Positions 41,060 to 49,118 of a stretch of 64,000 nucleotides of DNA are shown in pieces. The translations under genes and the position numbers were made by a program. The stretch is from Chitinivorax sp. PXF-14 (GTDB lineage: Bacteria > Pseudomonadota > Gammaproteobacteria > Burkholderiales > SCOH01): NCBI RefSeq assembly GCF_040812015.1, contig NZ_JBFNXJ010000002.1:368157-432156 (forward strand), given 5' to 3'. How positions within the stretch are numbered: the stretch's first letter is position 1; each line of letters opens with the position of its first letter. Under the pieces are notes generated by a model. It did not search any database and was not told the origin of the DNA. It saw nothing but the letters and a program-made list of their open reading frames with translations.

Positions 41060-41914
41060 ATGAGCACCGTCACCCACGCCCGCGAAGTCGAACGCATCGT
41101 CAACGGCATGCCGACCTCGGATGGCGCAGGCGTGAAGCTGCTGCGCGTGTTGACGCAGGATCTGCAACGCCGGCTCGACCCCTTCCTGATGCTCGACTAC
41201 TTCCATTCGGACAACCCGGACGACTACCTCGCCGGCTTTCCGGACCACCCGCATCGCGGCTTCGAGACCGTCACCTACATGCTCGACGGGCGCATGCGTC
41301 ATCGCGACAGCGCCGGCAACGAGGGCTTGCTGACGAGCGGCGGCGTGCAATGGATGACGGCCGGCCGCGGCATCGTCCACTCCGAGCTGCCGGAGCAGGA
41401 AAACGGCGTGATGCAGGGCTTCCAGCTATGGGTGAACCTGCCGGCCAGGAACAAGATGACCGAGCCCGGCTACCGCGACATCCCGGCCAGCGACATCCCG
41501 GTGACGACCACGCCGGCAGGCGTGACGGTGAAGGTGATCGCAGGCGAATCGCAAGGCGTGGCCGGCCCGGTACAGAAGCCCGATACCGAGCCGCTCTACC
41601 TCGACCTGCACCTGCCCGCCGGCGCAAGCTTCGAGCAAACGCTGCCGGCGGATTGCAACGTATTCGTGTATGTCTACGAGGGCACGGCACTCGTCGGCGG
41701 CCGCGGCCAGCCGGTGAAGACGCGCCAGATGGCGGTGCTGGAAACCCGCAGCGAACGCGATGGCGTGACAGTGCGCGCCGAAACCCCGGCCAAGCTCCTG
41801 CTGATCGCCGGCAAGCCGCTCAGGGAGCCGATCGCGCAATGGGGGCCGTTCGTGATGAACACGCGCGAGGAAATCGAGCAGGCGGTGAACGACTTCCGCG
41901 CCGGCCGCCTCTAA
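41060..41914 (+). CDS. Pirin-family protein 1
   Basis: 284 residues, bicupin. DYFHSDNPDDYLAGFPDHPHRGFE carries the iron-binding HPHxG motif, with the later GGVQWMTAGRGIVHSE providing further ligands. Pirins include quercetin 2,3-dioxygenases and redox-sensing regulators. AAAGGA precedes the ATG. Confidence 0.9.
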   Translation: MSTVTHAREVERIVNGMPTSDGAGVKLLRVLTQDLQRRLDPFLMLDYFHSDNPDDYLAGFPDHPHRGFETVTYMLDGRMRHRDSAGNEGLLTSGGVQWMTAGRGIVHSELPEQENGVMQGFQLWVNLPARNKMTEPGYRDIPASDIPVTTTPAGVTVKVIAGESQGVAGPVQKPDTEPLYLDLHLPAGASFEQTLPADCNVFVYVYEGTALVGGRGQPVKTRQMAVLETRSERDGVTVRAETPAKLLLIAGKPLREPIAQWGPFVMNTREEIEQAVNDFRAGRL

Positions 41915-41934
41915 CCCCCGCCACAAGGCACGCT

Positions 41935-41969
41935 CGGCGCGGCTTCCGGCAACACCCGGAGCCGCGCCG
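41935..41969 (+). terminator. GC-rich hairpin after pirin 1
   Basis: A stem of about 13 bases (CGGCGCGGCTTCCGG against CCGGAGCCGCGCCG, one bulge) with a six-base loop. The T tail is weak, so it may be a terminator or an RNA-stabilising structure. Confidence 0.4.
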
Positions 41970-42035
41970 TTGCTGCTTCTCGGCTATGCTTGAAGCACCG
42001 CCGCCCACCGCCTACCCGCTCACGGATACTTCGCC

Positions 42036-42908
42036 ATGACTTCTGCCATCCAGCACCTGCTCAAACCCCACGACCGCGACCTCGGCGGCTTCTCGGTGCG
42101 GCGCCTGCTGCCCTCGCTGCCCAAGCAGGCCGTCGGCCCCTTCATCTTCTTCGATCACATGGGGCCCGCGGTATTCGGCCCGGGCGAAGGCATCGACGTG
42201 CGCCCGCATCCCCATATCGGGCTGGCGACGGTCACCTACCTGTACGAAGGTGCGATGATGCACCGCGACAGCCTCGGCAGCCTGCAGCGCATCGAACCGG
42301 GCGACGTGAACTGGATGACCGCCGGGTATGGCGTCGTCCACTCCGAGCGCACGCCGGACGAGCTGCGCGCCACGGGCCATGCGATGCACGGCATCCAGAC
42401 CTGGTTTGCCCTGCCGCAAGCCGAAGAGGACTGCGAGCCCGGCTTCTGGCATTACCCGGCGGCCGATCTGCCGCTGGTCGAGGCACCGGGGATGGTGCTG
42501 CGGGTGATCATCGGCAACGCCTTCGGCAAAACCTCACCGGTGCGCACCTACGGCAGCACCCTGTACGTGGCGGGCGAGGTAGCCGATTGCGTGAGCTTCG
42601 AGATACCGGCGGAACACGCGGAACGCGCGCTCTACATCGCCAGCGGCAGCGTGGAGATCGACGGCCGGCCGCTGGCCGCGCACCAGATGGCCATCCTCAC
42701 GCCAGGCAGCACACCCACGCTCAAGGCAACGGAAGACACGCGGCTGCTGCTGTTCGGCGGCGCGCCGCTCGACGGCCGGCGCCACATCTGGTGGAACTTT
42801 GTGTCCAGCAGCCAGGAAAAGATCGAAGCCGCCAAGCAACGCTGGCGCGAAGACCGCTTCCCCGCGGTGCCCGGCGAAACGGAACGCATCCCGCTGCCCG
42901 AGCGCTAG
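42036..42908 (+). CDS. Pirin-family protein 2
   Basis: 290 residues. HPHIGLATVTYLYEGAMMHR and NWMTAGYGVVHSE are the cupin metal motifs. It is clearly a pirin but only distantly similar to the preceding one (different N- and C-termini), so the pair is an old duplication or two recruited paralogues. It is convergent with chrA, 20 bases apart. Confidence 0.9.
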   Translation: MTSAIQHLLKPHDRDLGGFSVRRLLPSLPKQAVGPFIFFDHMGPAVFGPGEGIDVRPHPHIGLATVTYLYEGAMMHRDSLGSLQRIEPGDVNWMTAGYGVVHSERTPDELRATGHAMHGIQTWFALPQAEEDCEPGFWHYPAADLPLVEAPGMVLRVIIGNAFGKTSPVRTYGSTLYVAGEVADCVSFEIPAEHAERALYIASGSVEIDGRPLAAHQMAILTPGSTPTLKATEDTRLLLFGGAPLDGRRHIWWNFVSSSQEKIEAAKQRWREDRFPAVPGETERIPLPER

Positions 42909-42928
42909 GCCCTATCGGTCGATCAAAG

Positions 42929-44287
42929 CTAGCCGCCGGCCATGGTCAGCGCCAGGCCCAGCAAGGCGCTGGCGGCAATCACCCCGATCACGTTGCGCTT
43001 GAAGCGAAACAGCGCGACGAGTGCCCCTAGCGCGATCGCCGCACTGCCCCACTCGAAGGCGCCGGCAAACCCCTTGGGCCACAGCACGTGGTAGCCGAAA
43101 AACAGCGCGAGATTGAGGATCACCCCCACCACGGCGGCGGTGATCGCGGTCAGCGGTGCGGTGAACTTGAGGTCGCCGTGCGTCGATTCGATCAGCGGCC
43201 CGCCTGCCAGGATGAACACGAACGAGGGCAGGAAGGTGAACCAGGTCACCACCGTGGCGGCCAGCGCCCCCGCCAGGAAGGGCTGACCGAGCCAGTCCTT
43301 CACATAGCCGCCGACAAAGCCGACAAAGGCCACCACCATGATCAGCGGGCCCGGCGTGGTCTCCCCCAGCGCCAGCCCATCGATCATCTGCGTCGGCGTG
43401 AGCCAGCCATAGTGGCTGACAGCGCCCTGGTAGACGTAGGGCAGCACCGCGTAGGCGCCGCCGAAGGTCAGCAGCGCGGCCTTCGAGAAAAACCAGCCCA
43501 TCTGCGTCAGTACGCCCCGCCAACCATAGTGCAGCGCCAGCACGCCCATGGGGATGGCCCACAGCAGCCCGCCAATCAGCCCGACACGGGCCAGCCGGCA
43601 CCAGCGGAAGCGGGCGTGCTCAGGGGTCGGCGTATCGTCATCGATCAGCGCCGGGCCGTATGACTGCCTGCCCGTGCCATGCCCGCCACCCAGATGGAAA
43701 CGCGCCGGTGCCAAGTGGCCGCCGACATAGCCGATCGCTCCGGCCACCGCCACGATCAGCGGGAACGGCAGGTTCAGCACGAAGATCGCCACGAACGCCG
43801 CGGCCGCGATGGCCCACAGCAGGCCATTCTTCAAGGCGCGCGAGCCGATGCGGTGCGCTGCCTGCACGACGATCGCGGTCACCGCCGGCTTGATGCCATG
43901 GAACAGAGCGGCCACCCACGGCACCTGGCCGAAGGCAAGATAGATCCACGACAAGGCGATCAGTACGAACAAGGATGGCAGCACGAACAACGCCCCGGCG
44001 ACGATGCCGCCCCAGCTGCGGTGCATCAGCCAGCCGATATAGGTGGCCAGCTGCTGCGCCTCGGGGCCGGGCAGTACCATGCAGTAGTTGAGCGCATGCA
44101 GGAAGCGCCGCTCGGAGATCCAGCGCCGCCGCTCCACCAGCTCCTGGTGCATGATCGCGATCTGCCCTGCCGGACCGCCGAAGCTGATGAAACCCAGTTT
44201 GAGCCAGAACCGAAAGGCTTCGCCAAAGCCAATGTTGGCCGGTCTTTGTCGCTGCTCGCCGGCCGGCATGGGTCGGGGGTCGCTCAT
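42929..44287 (-). CDS. chrA: Chromate transporter ChrA (two-domain)
   Basis: 452 residues with two CHR domains, each with six helices. The CHR motifs LGFISFGGPAGQIAIMHQEL, LPGPEAQQLATYIGW and, in the second half, FGGAYAVLPYVYQGAV and ETTPGPLIMVVAFVGF are intact. ChrA pumps chromate out of the cytosol. Its ATG overlaps the stop of a chrB remnant by four bases. Confidence 0.93.
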   Translation of the reverse strand: MSDPRPMPAGEQRQRPANIGFGEAFRFWLKLGFISFGGPAGQIAIMHQELVERRRWISERRFLHALNYCMVLPGPEAQQLATYIGWLMHRSWGGIVAGALFVLPSLFVLIALSWIYLAFGQVPWVAALFHGIKPAVTAIVVQAAHRIGSRALKNGLLWAIAAAAFVAIFVLNLPFPLIVAVAGAIGYVGGHLAPARFHLGGGHGTGRQSYGPALIDDDTPTPEHARFRWCRLARVGLIGGLLWAIPMGVLALHYGWRGVLTQMGWFFSKAALLTFGGAYAVLPYVYQGAVSHYGWLTPTQMIDGLALGETTPGPLIMVVAFVGFVGGYVKDWLGQPFLAGALAATVVTWFTFLPSFVFILAGGPLIESTHGDLKFTAPLTAITAAVVGVILNLALFFGYHVLWPKGFAGAFEWGSAAIALGALVALFRFKRNVIGVIAASALLGLALTMAGG

Positions 44288-44487
44288 GTGCTTGCGGCAT
44301 CCTTCCGGAAAGCGATGTGCAGGCCGTCGAACACCGTGCAGGCCTGGCTCAGCAGTTGATCATCATCGTCGATTGCATCGCGCAAGCCGGTCAGCACGCG
44401 CTCGATACCGGCAGCCTCAGGCGGCACACTGCCGGCATCGAGGCAATGCACCCCGGCACCGGCCTTCATAAAGCAGATTGCATGACA
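44284..44487 (-). pseudogene. Remnant of chrB (chromate-resistance regulator), C-terminus only
   Basis: The frame VHCLDAGSVPPEAAGIERVL...DDQLLSQACTVFDGLHIAFR matches the C-terminal end of ChrB proteins, which regulate or assist ChrA. Everything upstream is missing: in frame there is a stop at about 44488-44490, only unrelated residues before GAGVH, and then a long hairpin. The ATGA overlap with chrA shows the former coupling. An ATG at 44469 could still produce a 61-residue peptide. The ChrB match is from memory of the family and not from an alignment. Confidence 0.55.
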
Positions 44488-44495
44488 TCAACCTT

Positions 44496-44533
44496 GCCTG
44501 CTATACCCGCCGCATGGGGCGGGTATAGCAGGC
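44496..44533. other. Perfect 16-base-pair hairpin upstream of the chrB remnant
   Basis: GCCTGCTATACCCGCC and its exact complement flank the loop GCATGG. There is no T run on either strand. It lies between the DUF2237 stop codon and the chrB remnant and may be a terminator-like element or the scar of the deletion. Confidence 0.6.
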
Positions 44534-44557
44534 GGCGGCATCGCAGCATCGGCGGCG

Positions 44558-44944
44558 TCAGGCTTCGGGCAAGCCAGGCCGATCGATCGCATAGGTAACG
44601 ATCGTCTCGAGCGATACCAGGTCGAGTATCGCCTCGTGGGTGGCCGCCATCACGATGGCTGGCGCCGAGCCGGCCACCAGCGCCTCGACCCAGCGATTGG
44701 CGCACAGGCACCATTGGTCGCCGGCCTGCAAGCCGGGAAAGGCATACTCCGGGCGCGGCGTGGAGAGGTCATTGCCACACGATTTCGAGAACTCGAGAAA
44801 TTCCTCGGTCATCACCGCGCACACGACATGTTCGCCGATGTCGGTGTCATCGGTATTACAGCAGCCGTCTCGAAAGTAGCCGGTAACTGGGTCCTGGCTG
44901 CAGGGCATCAGCGGCAGGCCCAGGACATTGAGTGCTTGGGTCAT
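44558..44944 (-). CDS. DUF2237 family protein
   Basis: 128 residues. NVLGLPLMPCSQDPVTGYFR, then DGCCNTDDTDIGEHVVCAVM and GDQWCLCANRW are the conserved cysteine-rich blocks of DUF2237, a small cytosolic family of unknown function. The ATG at 44944 gives the family start; further codons upstream are not conserved-looking. It is monocistronic. Confidence 0.88.
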   Translation of the reverse strand: MTQALNVLGLPLMPCSQDPVTGYFRDGCCNTDDTDIGEHVVCAVMTEEFLEFSKSCGNDLSTPRPEYAFPGLQAGDQWCLCANRWVEALVAGSAPAIVMAATHEAILDLVSLETIVTYAIDRPGLPEA

Positions 44945-44997
44945 GTGTATTCCAGGCTGTGATTGGATGAATTCAGTGTAATGGATTCCGCCCCGTG

Positions 44998-45028
44998 CAA
45001 AAAACAAAACCCCGCACGAGGCGGGGTT
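44998..45028 (-). terminator. Intrinsic terminator of pnp
   Basis: An eight-base stem AACCCCGC/GCGGGGTT with a five-base loop, followed on the minus strand by a TTTTGTTTT-type tract, just beyond the pnp stop codon. Confidence 0.8.
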
Positions 45029-45050
45029 CTGTCTGACAACAACGGCAGGC

Positions 45051-47171
45051 TTATTCGGCCGCCGGTGTTTCGCTGGCTACCGGCGCTTCGTTCAGCAGCG
45101 CCTTCATCGACAGGCGAATCTTGCCCTTTTCGTCCTGCTCCAGCACCTTCACGCGCACGACCTGGCCTTCCTTGACGTAGTCGTTCACGTTCTGCACGCG
45201 CTCGTTGGCAATCTGCGAGATGTGCAGCAGGCCGTCACGGCCCGGCATGATGTTGACGATGGCGCCGAACTCGAGAATCTTCACGACCGGGCCTTCGTAC
45301 ACCTTGCCGATTTCCACTTCGGCAGTGATGTCGGAGATACGCTTCTTCGCTGCATCAGCGCCTTCGGAGCTGACAGAGGCGATGGTGATGGTGCCATCTT
45401 CGGCGATGTCGATCGTCGTGCCGGTTTCTTCGGTAATGGCACGGATGACCGCACCACCCTTGCCGATCACGTCGCGGATCTTCTCCGGGTTGATCTTCAT
45501 CGTGTACATGCGTGGAGCGTGCTGCGACACTTCCTGACGGGCGCCGTCCAGCGTACCCTTCATGAAGCCCAGGATGTGCAGACGGCCGGACTTGGCCTGA
45601 TCCAGCGCCACCTTCATGATTTCCTTGGTGATGCCGTTGATCTTGATGTCCATCTGCAGCGCGGTGACGCCATTCTCGGTGCCCGCCACCTTGAAGTCCA
45701 TGTCGCCCAGGTGATCTTCATCACCGAGGATGTCGGTCAGCACGGCGAAACGGTTGCCTTCCTTGATCAGGCCCATCGCGATACCAGCGACGTGATCCTT
45801 CACCGGCACGCCAGCGTCCATCAGCGCGAGCGAACCGCCGCAGACGGATGCCATCGAGCTCGAACCATTCGACTCGGTGATCTCGGAAACCACGCGCATC
45901 GAGTAGCCGAAATCTTCCGGCGTCGGCAGCATCGCTACCAATGCGCGCTTGGCGAGACGGCCGTGGCCGATTTCGCGGCGCTTAGGCGTGCCGACACGGC
46001 CAGTTTCACCGGTCGAGTACGGAGGGAAGTTGTAGTGCAGCATGAAGCGCTCGGAGTATTCGCCCATCAGCGCATCGATGATCTGCTCATCCTGCTTGGT
46101 GCCCAGCGTGGCGACAACCAGCGCCTGCGTTTCACCACGAGTGAACAGCACGGAGCCGTGAGTGCGCGGCAGCACGCCGGTACGGATGGAAATCGGACGC
46201 ACGGTACGGGTATCGCGGCCGTCGATGCGCGGCTCGCCAGCCAGAATCTGGCCACGCACGATCTTCGCTTCGAGATCCTTGAAGATGCCCTTGACCTGGT
46301 TCACGCGGGTGGTGTCCATGTCTTCGGTGATCACTTGCGGGAACACGCGATCGGCAATCTCGTCGATCTTGGCGGAACGCTGCTGCTTCTGCTTGATGCG
46401 GAAGGCTTCGTTCAGATCGGCTTCGGCCAGCTCTGCGACGCGGGCGATCAGCGCCTCGTCCTTGGCCGGCGGCTGCCAGTCCCACAGGTCCTTGCCGCCT
46501 TCGTCGGCGAGTTCATTGATCGCGTTGATCGCAGCCTGCATCTGCTCGTGGCCGAATACCACGGCACCGAGCATCACGTCTTCGGCCAGTTCCTTGGCTT
46601 CCGATTCAACCATCAGCACCGCCTGTGCGGTACCGGCAACCACCAGGTCCAGCTGGGTGGACTTGAGCTGGGTTGCAGTCGGGTTCAGCACGTACTGGCC
46701 GTCAACGTAAGCGACGCGCGCAGCGCCAATCGGGCCTTCGAACGGAATGCCGGAGACTGCCAGCGCAGCAGATGCGCCGAGCATCGCCGGGATATCGGGA
46801 TCGATCTCGGGATCGCAGGACATGACGGTCGCCACGATCTGCACTTCGTTGAAGAAACCTTCCGGGAATAGCGGGCGCAGCGGACGGTCGATCAGGCGCG
46901 ATGTCAGGATTTCCTTCTCGCTCGGACGGCCTTCGCGCTTGAAGAAACCGCCCGGGATCTTGCCGGCGGCGTAGGTGCGTTCCTGATAGTCAACGGTCAG
47001 CGGGAAGAAATCCTGGCCGGGCTTGACGCCGGATGCGCCAACCACGGAAACCAGCACGACGGTGTCGCCCATGGCAACCTTGACGGCGCCCGTAGCTTGG
47101 CGGGCAATCTCGCCGGTTTCGAAGGTGACTTGGTGCTGGCCGTATTGGAATGTCTTTTGGACGAGGCTCAC
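45051..47171 (-). CDS. pnp: Polyribonucleotide nucleotidyltransferase
   Basis: 706 residues (E. coli 711). Two RNase PH domains (1-210 and about 315-545), a KH domain (about 555-615, [21 protein letters not shown]) and an S1 domain (about 622-690, [20 protein letters not shown]). Phosphorolytic 3'-5' exonuclease of the degradosome. The start is GTG at 47171 ([20 protein letters not shown]) with AAAGGA six bases before it; earlier in-frame codons lie in the leader hairpin. Confidence 0.96.
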   Translation of the reverse strand: MSLVQKTFQYGQHQVTFETGEIARQATGAVKVAMGDTVVLVSVVGASGVKPGQDFFPLTVDYQERTYAAGKIPGGFFKREGRPSEKEILTSRLIDRPLRPLFPEGFFNEVQIVATVMSCDPEIDPDIPAMLGASAALAVSGIPFEGPIGAARVAYVDGQYVLNPTATQLKSTQLDLVVAGTAQAVLMVESEAKELAEDVMLGAVVFGHEQMQAAINAINELADEGGKDLWDWQPPAKDEALIARVAELAEADLNEAFRIKQKQQRSAKIDEIADRVFPQVITEDMDTTRVNQVKGIFKDLEAKIVRGQILAGEPRIDGRDTRTVRPISIRTGVLPRTHGSVLFTRGETQALVVATLGTKQDEQIIDALMGEYSERFMLHYNFPPYSTGETGRVGTPKRREIGHGRLAKRALVAMLPTPEDFGYSMRVVSEITESNGSSSMASVCGGSLALMDAGVPVKDHVAGIAMGLIKEGNRFAVLTDILGDEDHLGDMDFKVAGTENGVTALQMDIKINGITKEIMKVALDQAKSGRLHILGFMKGTLDGARQEVSQHAPRMYTMKINPEKIRDVIGKGGAVIRAITEETGTTIDIAEDGTITIASVSSEGADAAKKRISDITAEVEIGKVYEGPVVKILEFGAIVNIMPGRDGLLHISQIANERVQNVNDYVKEGQVVRVKVLEQDEKGKIRLSMKALLNEAPVASETPAAE

Positions 47172-47230
47172 GATGGTCCTTTCTTTGGTGGGAGCAACGC
47201 GCAGCGTGAATGGCGACTTAGCTTTGCCGT

Positions 47231-47280
47231 AGCAGGCTGTTGAAAACCTTCCGAACCGGGTTGGCTTGCAACAACCTGCT
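47231..47280 (-). promoter_or_regulatory. pnp leader stem-loop
   Basis: AGCAGGCTGTTG (47231-47242) and CAACAACCTGCT (47269-47280) pair in 11 of 12 positions across 26 bases. A second stem, GTCGGGC/GCCCGAC, lies at 47368-47385. In E. coli the pnp leader is a hairpin cut by RNase III and used for autoregulation; a similar role here is inferred from position. Confidence 0.45.
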
Positions 47281-47403
47281 AGACGCCCTGCGGGTGCTGG
47301 ACGTTGCAGATGAACAGGAGGGAGAGTCGGGAAGCGGGTCGGATGGCCAAACAGCACCATGCGGCATGTCGGGCAATGGCCCGACCCACTCATGCCGACA
47401 AAA

Positions 47404-47673
47404 TTACTTGCGCAGGCCGAGCTTCTCGATCAGCGAGCGGTAGCCTTCCAGATTGGTATCCTTCAGGTAGTCGAGCAGACGACGACGGCGGCTAACCATC
47501 TTGAGCAGGCCGCGGCGGCCGTGGTGATCTTTCATGTTGGCCTTGAAGTGGCCAGTGAGATCATTGATGCGAGCGGTCAGCAGCGCAACCTGAACTTCGG
47601 TGGAACCGGTATCGCCTTCCTTGTGACCGAATTGCTTAACGAGGTCGGCTTTCTGTGCAACGGTAATAGCCAT
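47404..47673 (-). CDS. rpsO: 30S ribosomal protein S15
   Basis: 89 residues, the standard length. [20 protein letters not shown] and [20 protein letters not shown] are the rRNA-binding helices. Directly upstream of pnp as in most bacteria. It has its own promoter. Confidence 0.97.
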   Translation of the reverse strand: MAITVAQKADLVKQFGHKEGDTGSTEVQVALLTARINDLTGHFKANMKDHHGRRGLLKMVSRRRRLLDYLKDTNLEGYRSLIEKLGLRK

Positions 47674-47706
47674 GTTGAGAGTTCTCCAAAATATACAAAA
47701 ACGCTA

Positions 47707-47736
47707 ATTGTACCTGTCTAGCAGGCACATCCTCAA
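47707..47736 (-). promoter_or_regulatory. rpsO promoter
   Basis: TTGAGG (47731-47736) and TACAAT (47707-47712) with an 18-base spacer, about 35 bases before the rpsO start codon, in the gap behind truB. Confidence 0.65.
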
Positions 47737-47782
47737 GTTGTCGATGGCGAAGACTAACTTGCTGAGCGCAACCAAAAAAACC

Positions 47783-48697
47783 TTAACGATCAATTCTTAA
47801 CACACGTTTGGGGGCGACCCGCCCATCGGCGTCGACCATCCCCAAACCGAGGAAGTTGCCGGCGTCGTCATAGACGCGCAACTCCCCTTGTTCCTGCATA
47901 CGCGTATGCCATACGGCCTGGCCGTGGCTGAAATAATGCCCGGCGTCGCCCGCGAGCCTGACTTCGGGCAAATGCTGAAGCAGGCAATCGGCCGGCAACA
48001 GCAGGCTGTCGCGCTCGGCCATGGACATCGCTTCGAGCGCCTCGACCGTGTAGGCCTGCTGCAGCTCAAAACCGGCGGTCCGCGTACGGCGCAAGCCGAT
48101 CAGATGGGCGCCGCACCCAAGCTGGCGGCCGATTTCCTCGGCCAGCACACGGATGTATGTGCCCTTGCTGCATGCCACGTCGATCACCAGCTCATCGCCG
48201 GCGAAACGCACAAGCTCGATGCCGTATATCGTCACCGGCCGCGCCTTGCGCTCGATCTCGACACCCTGCCGCGCGTATTCGTACAACTTCCGGCCTTCGT
48301 GCTTGAGCGCCGAATACATCGGCGGCACCTGCTCGATCTTGCCCGTCACGGCCTGCAGCACGTCCCGCAAGCGGGCCTCCTCGACTGCAACGGGGCGGGT
48401 CTCCAGCACCTCGCCTTCGCTATCGCCGGTCGTCGTCGTCTGGCCGAACTTCAGCGTAGCCAGATACGCCTTGTCGGCATCCAGCAGCACCTGCGAGAAC
48501 TTGGTCGCCTCGCCGAGGCAGATCGGCAACAGCCCGGTCGCGATCGGGTCGAGATTACCGGTGTGACCGGCCTTCTCGGCCTGATACAACCACTTCACCT
48601 TTTGTAGCGCGCCATTGGACGAGAAGCCATAGGGCTTGTCCAGTAACAGCACGCCACTGATCGGGCGCTTGACCCGCTTTACCTGCTGACCACTCAC
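47783..48697 (-). CDS. truB: tRNA pseudouridine(55) synthase
   Basis: 304 residues. KAGHTGNLDPIATGLLPICL contains the catalytic Asp. A C-terminal PUA-like domain follows. It modifies U55 in the T-loop of tRNAs. GTG start overlapping the rbfA stop by four bases (GTGA). Confidence 0.96.
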   Translation of the reverse strand: MSGQQVKRVKRPISGVLLLDKPYGFSSNGALQKVKWLYQAEKAGHTGNLDPIATGLLPICLGEATKFSQVLLDADKAYLATLKFGQTTTTGDSEGEVLETRPVAVEEARLRDVLQAVTGKIEQVPPMYSALKHEGRKLYEYARQGVEIERKARPVTIYGIELVRFAGDELVIDVACSKGTYIRVLAEEIGRQLGCGAHLIGLRRTRTAGFELQQAYTVEALEAMSMAERDSLLLPADCLLQHLPEVRLAGDAGHYFSHGQAVWHTRMQEQGELRVYDDAGNFLGLGMVDADGRVAPKRVLRIDR

Positions 48698-49068
48698 TCC
48701 GTGTCGTCTTCCTTGGCGCGTGTCGATACGGCCTGGTCGATCAGGCTCGACAGGTGCATGCCATTCTCGACCGAGTGATCGTAGTGGAAATGCAGCAGGG
48801 GCATGGTGCGCAGCTTGATGCGCTTGCCCAGCTCGTTGCGCAGGAAACCGGCCGCATGCTCGAGTGTCTCGAGCGTCTGCGCCTTCTGCTCACCAGAGCC
48901 CAGCACGGTGAAGAACACCTTGGCATGGGAATAGTCGCGCGTCACCTCGACATCGGTGATCGTCAACAAGCCAATGCGCGGGTCTTTCAACTCGAAGCGC
49001 AGAATCTCGGGAAGCTCGCGCTGGATTTGCTGACCAACGCGGTCCGAACGTGAAAAATCTTTAGCCAT
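48694..49068 (-). CDS. rbfA: Ribosome-binding factor A
   Basis: 124 residues, single KH domain. RSDRVGQQIQRELPEILRFE and TITDVEVTRDYSHAKVFFTV are family motifs. Needed for 16S rRNA 5' end maturation and cold adaptation. Lies 50 bases after infB. Confidence 0.95.
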   Translation of the reverse strand: MAKDFSRSDRVGQQIQRELPEILRFELKDPRIGLLTITDVEVTRDYSHAKVFFTVLGSGEQKAQTLETLEHAAGFLRNELGKRIKLRTMPLLHFHYDHSVENGMHLSSLIDQAVSTRAKEDDTE

Positions 49069-49118
49069 ACCTTCATTCTCCGATCAGGCCGGCAACTCGC
49101 GCCGCCGGCCACGTCGGC

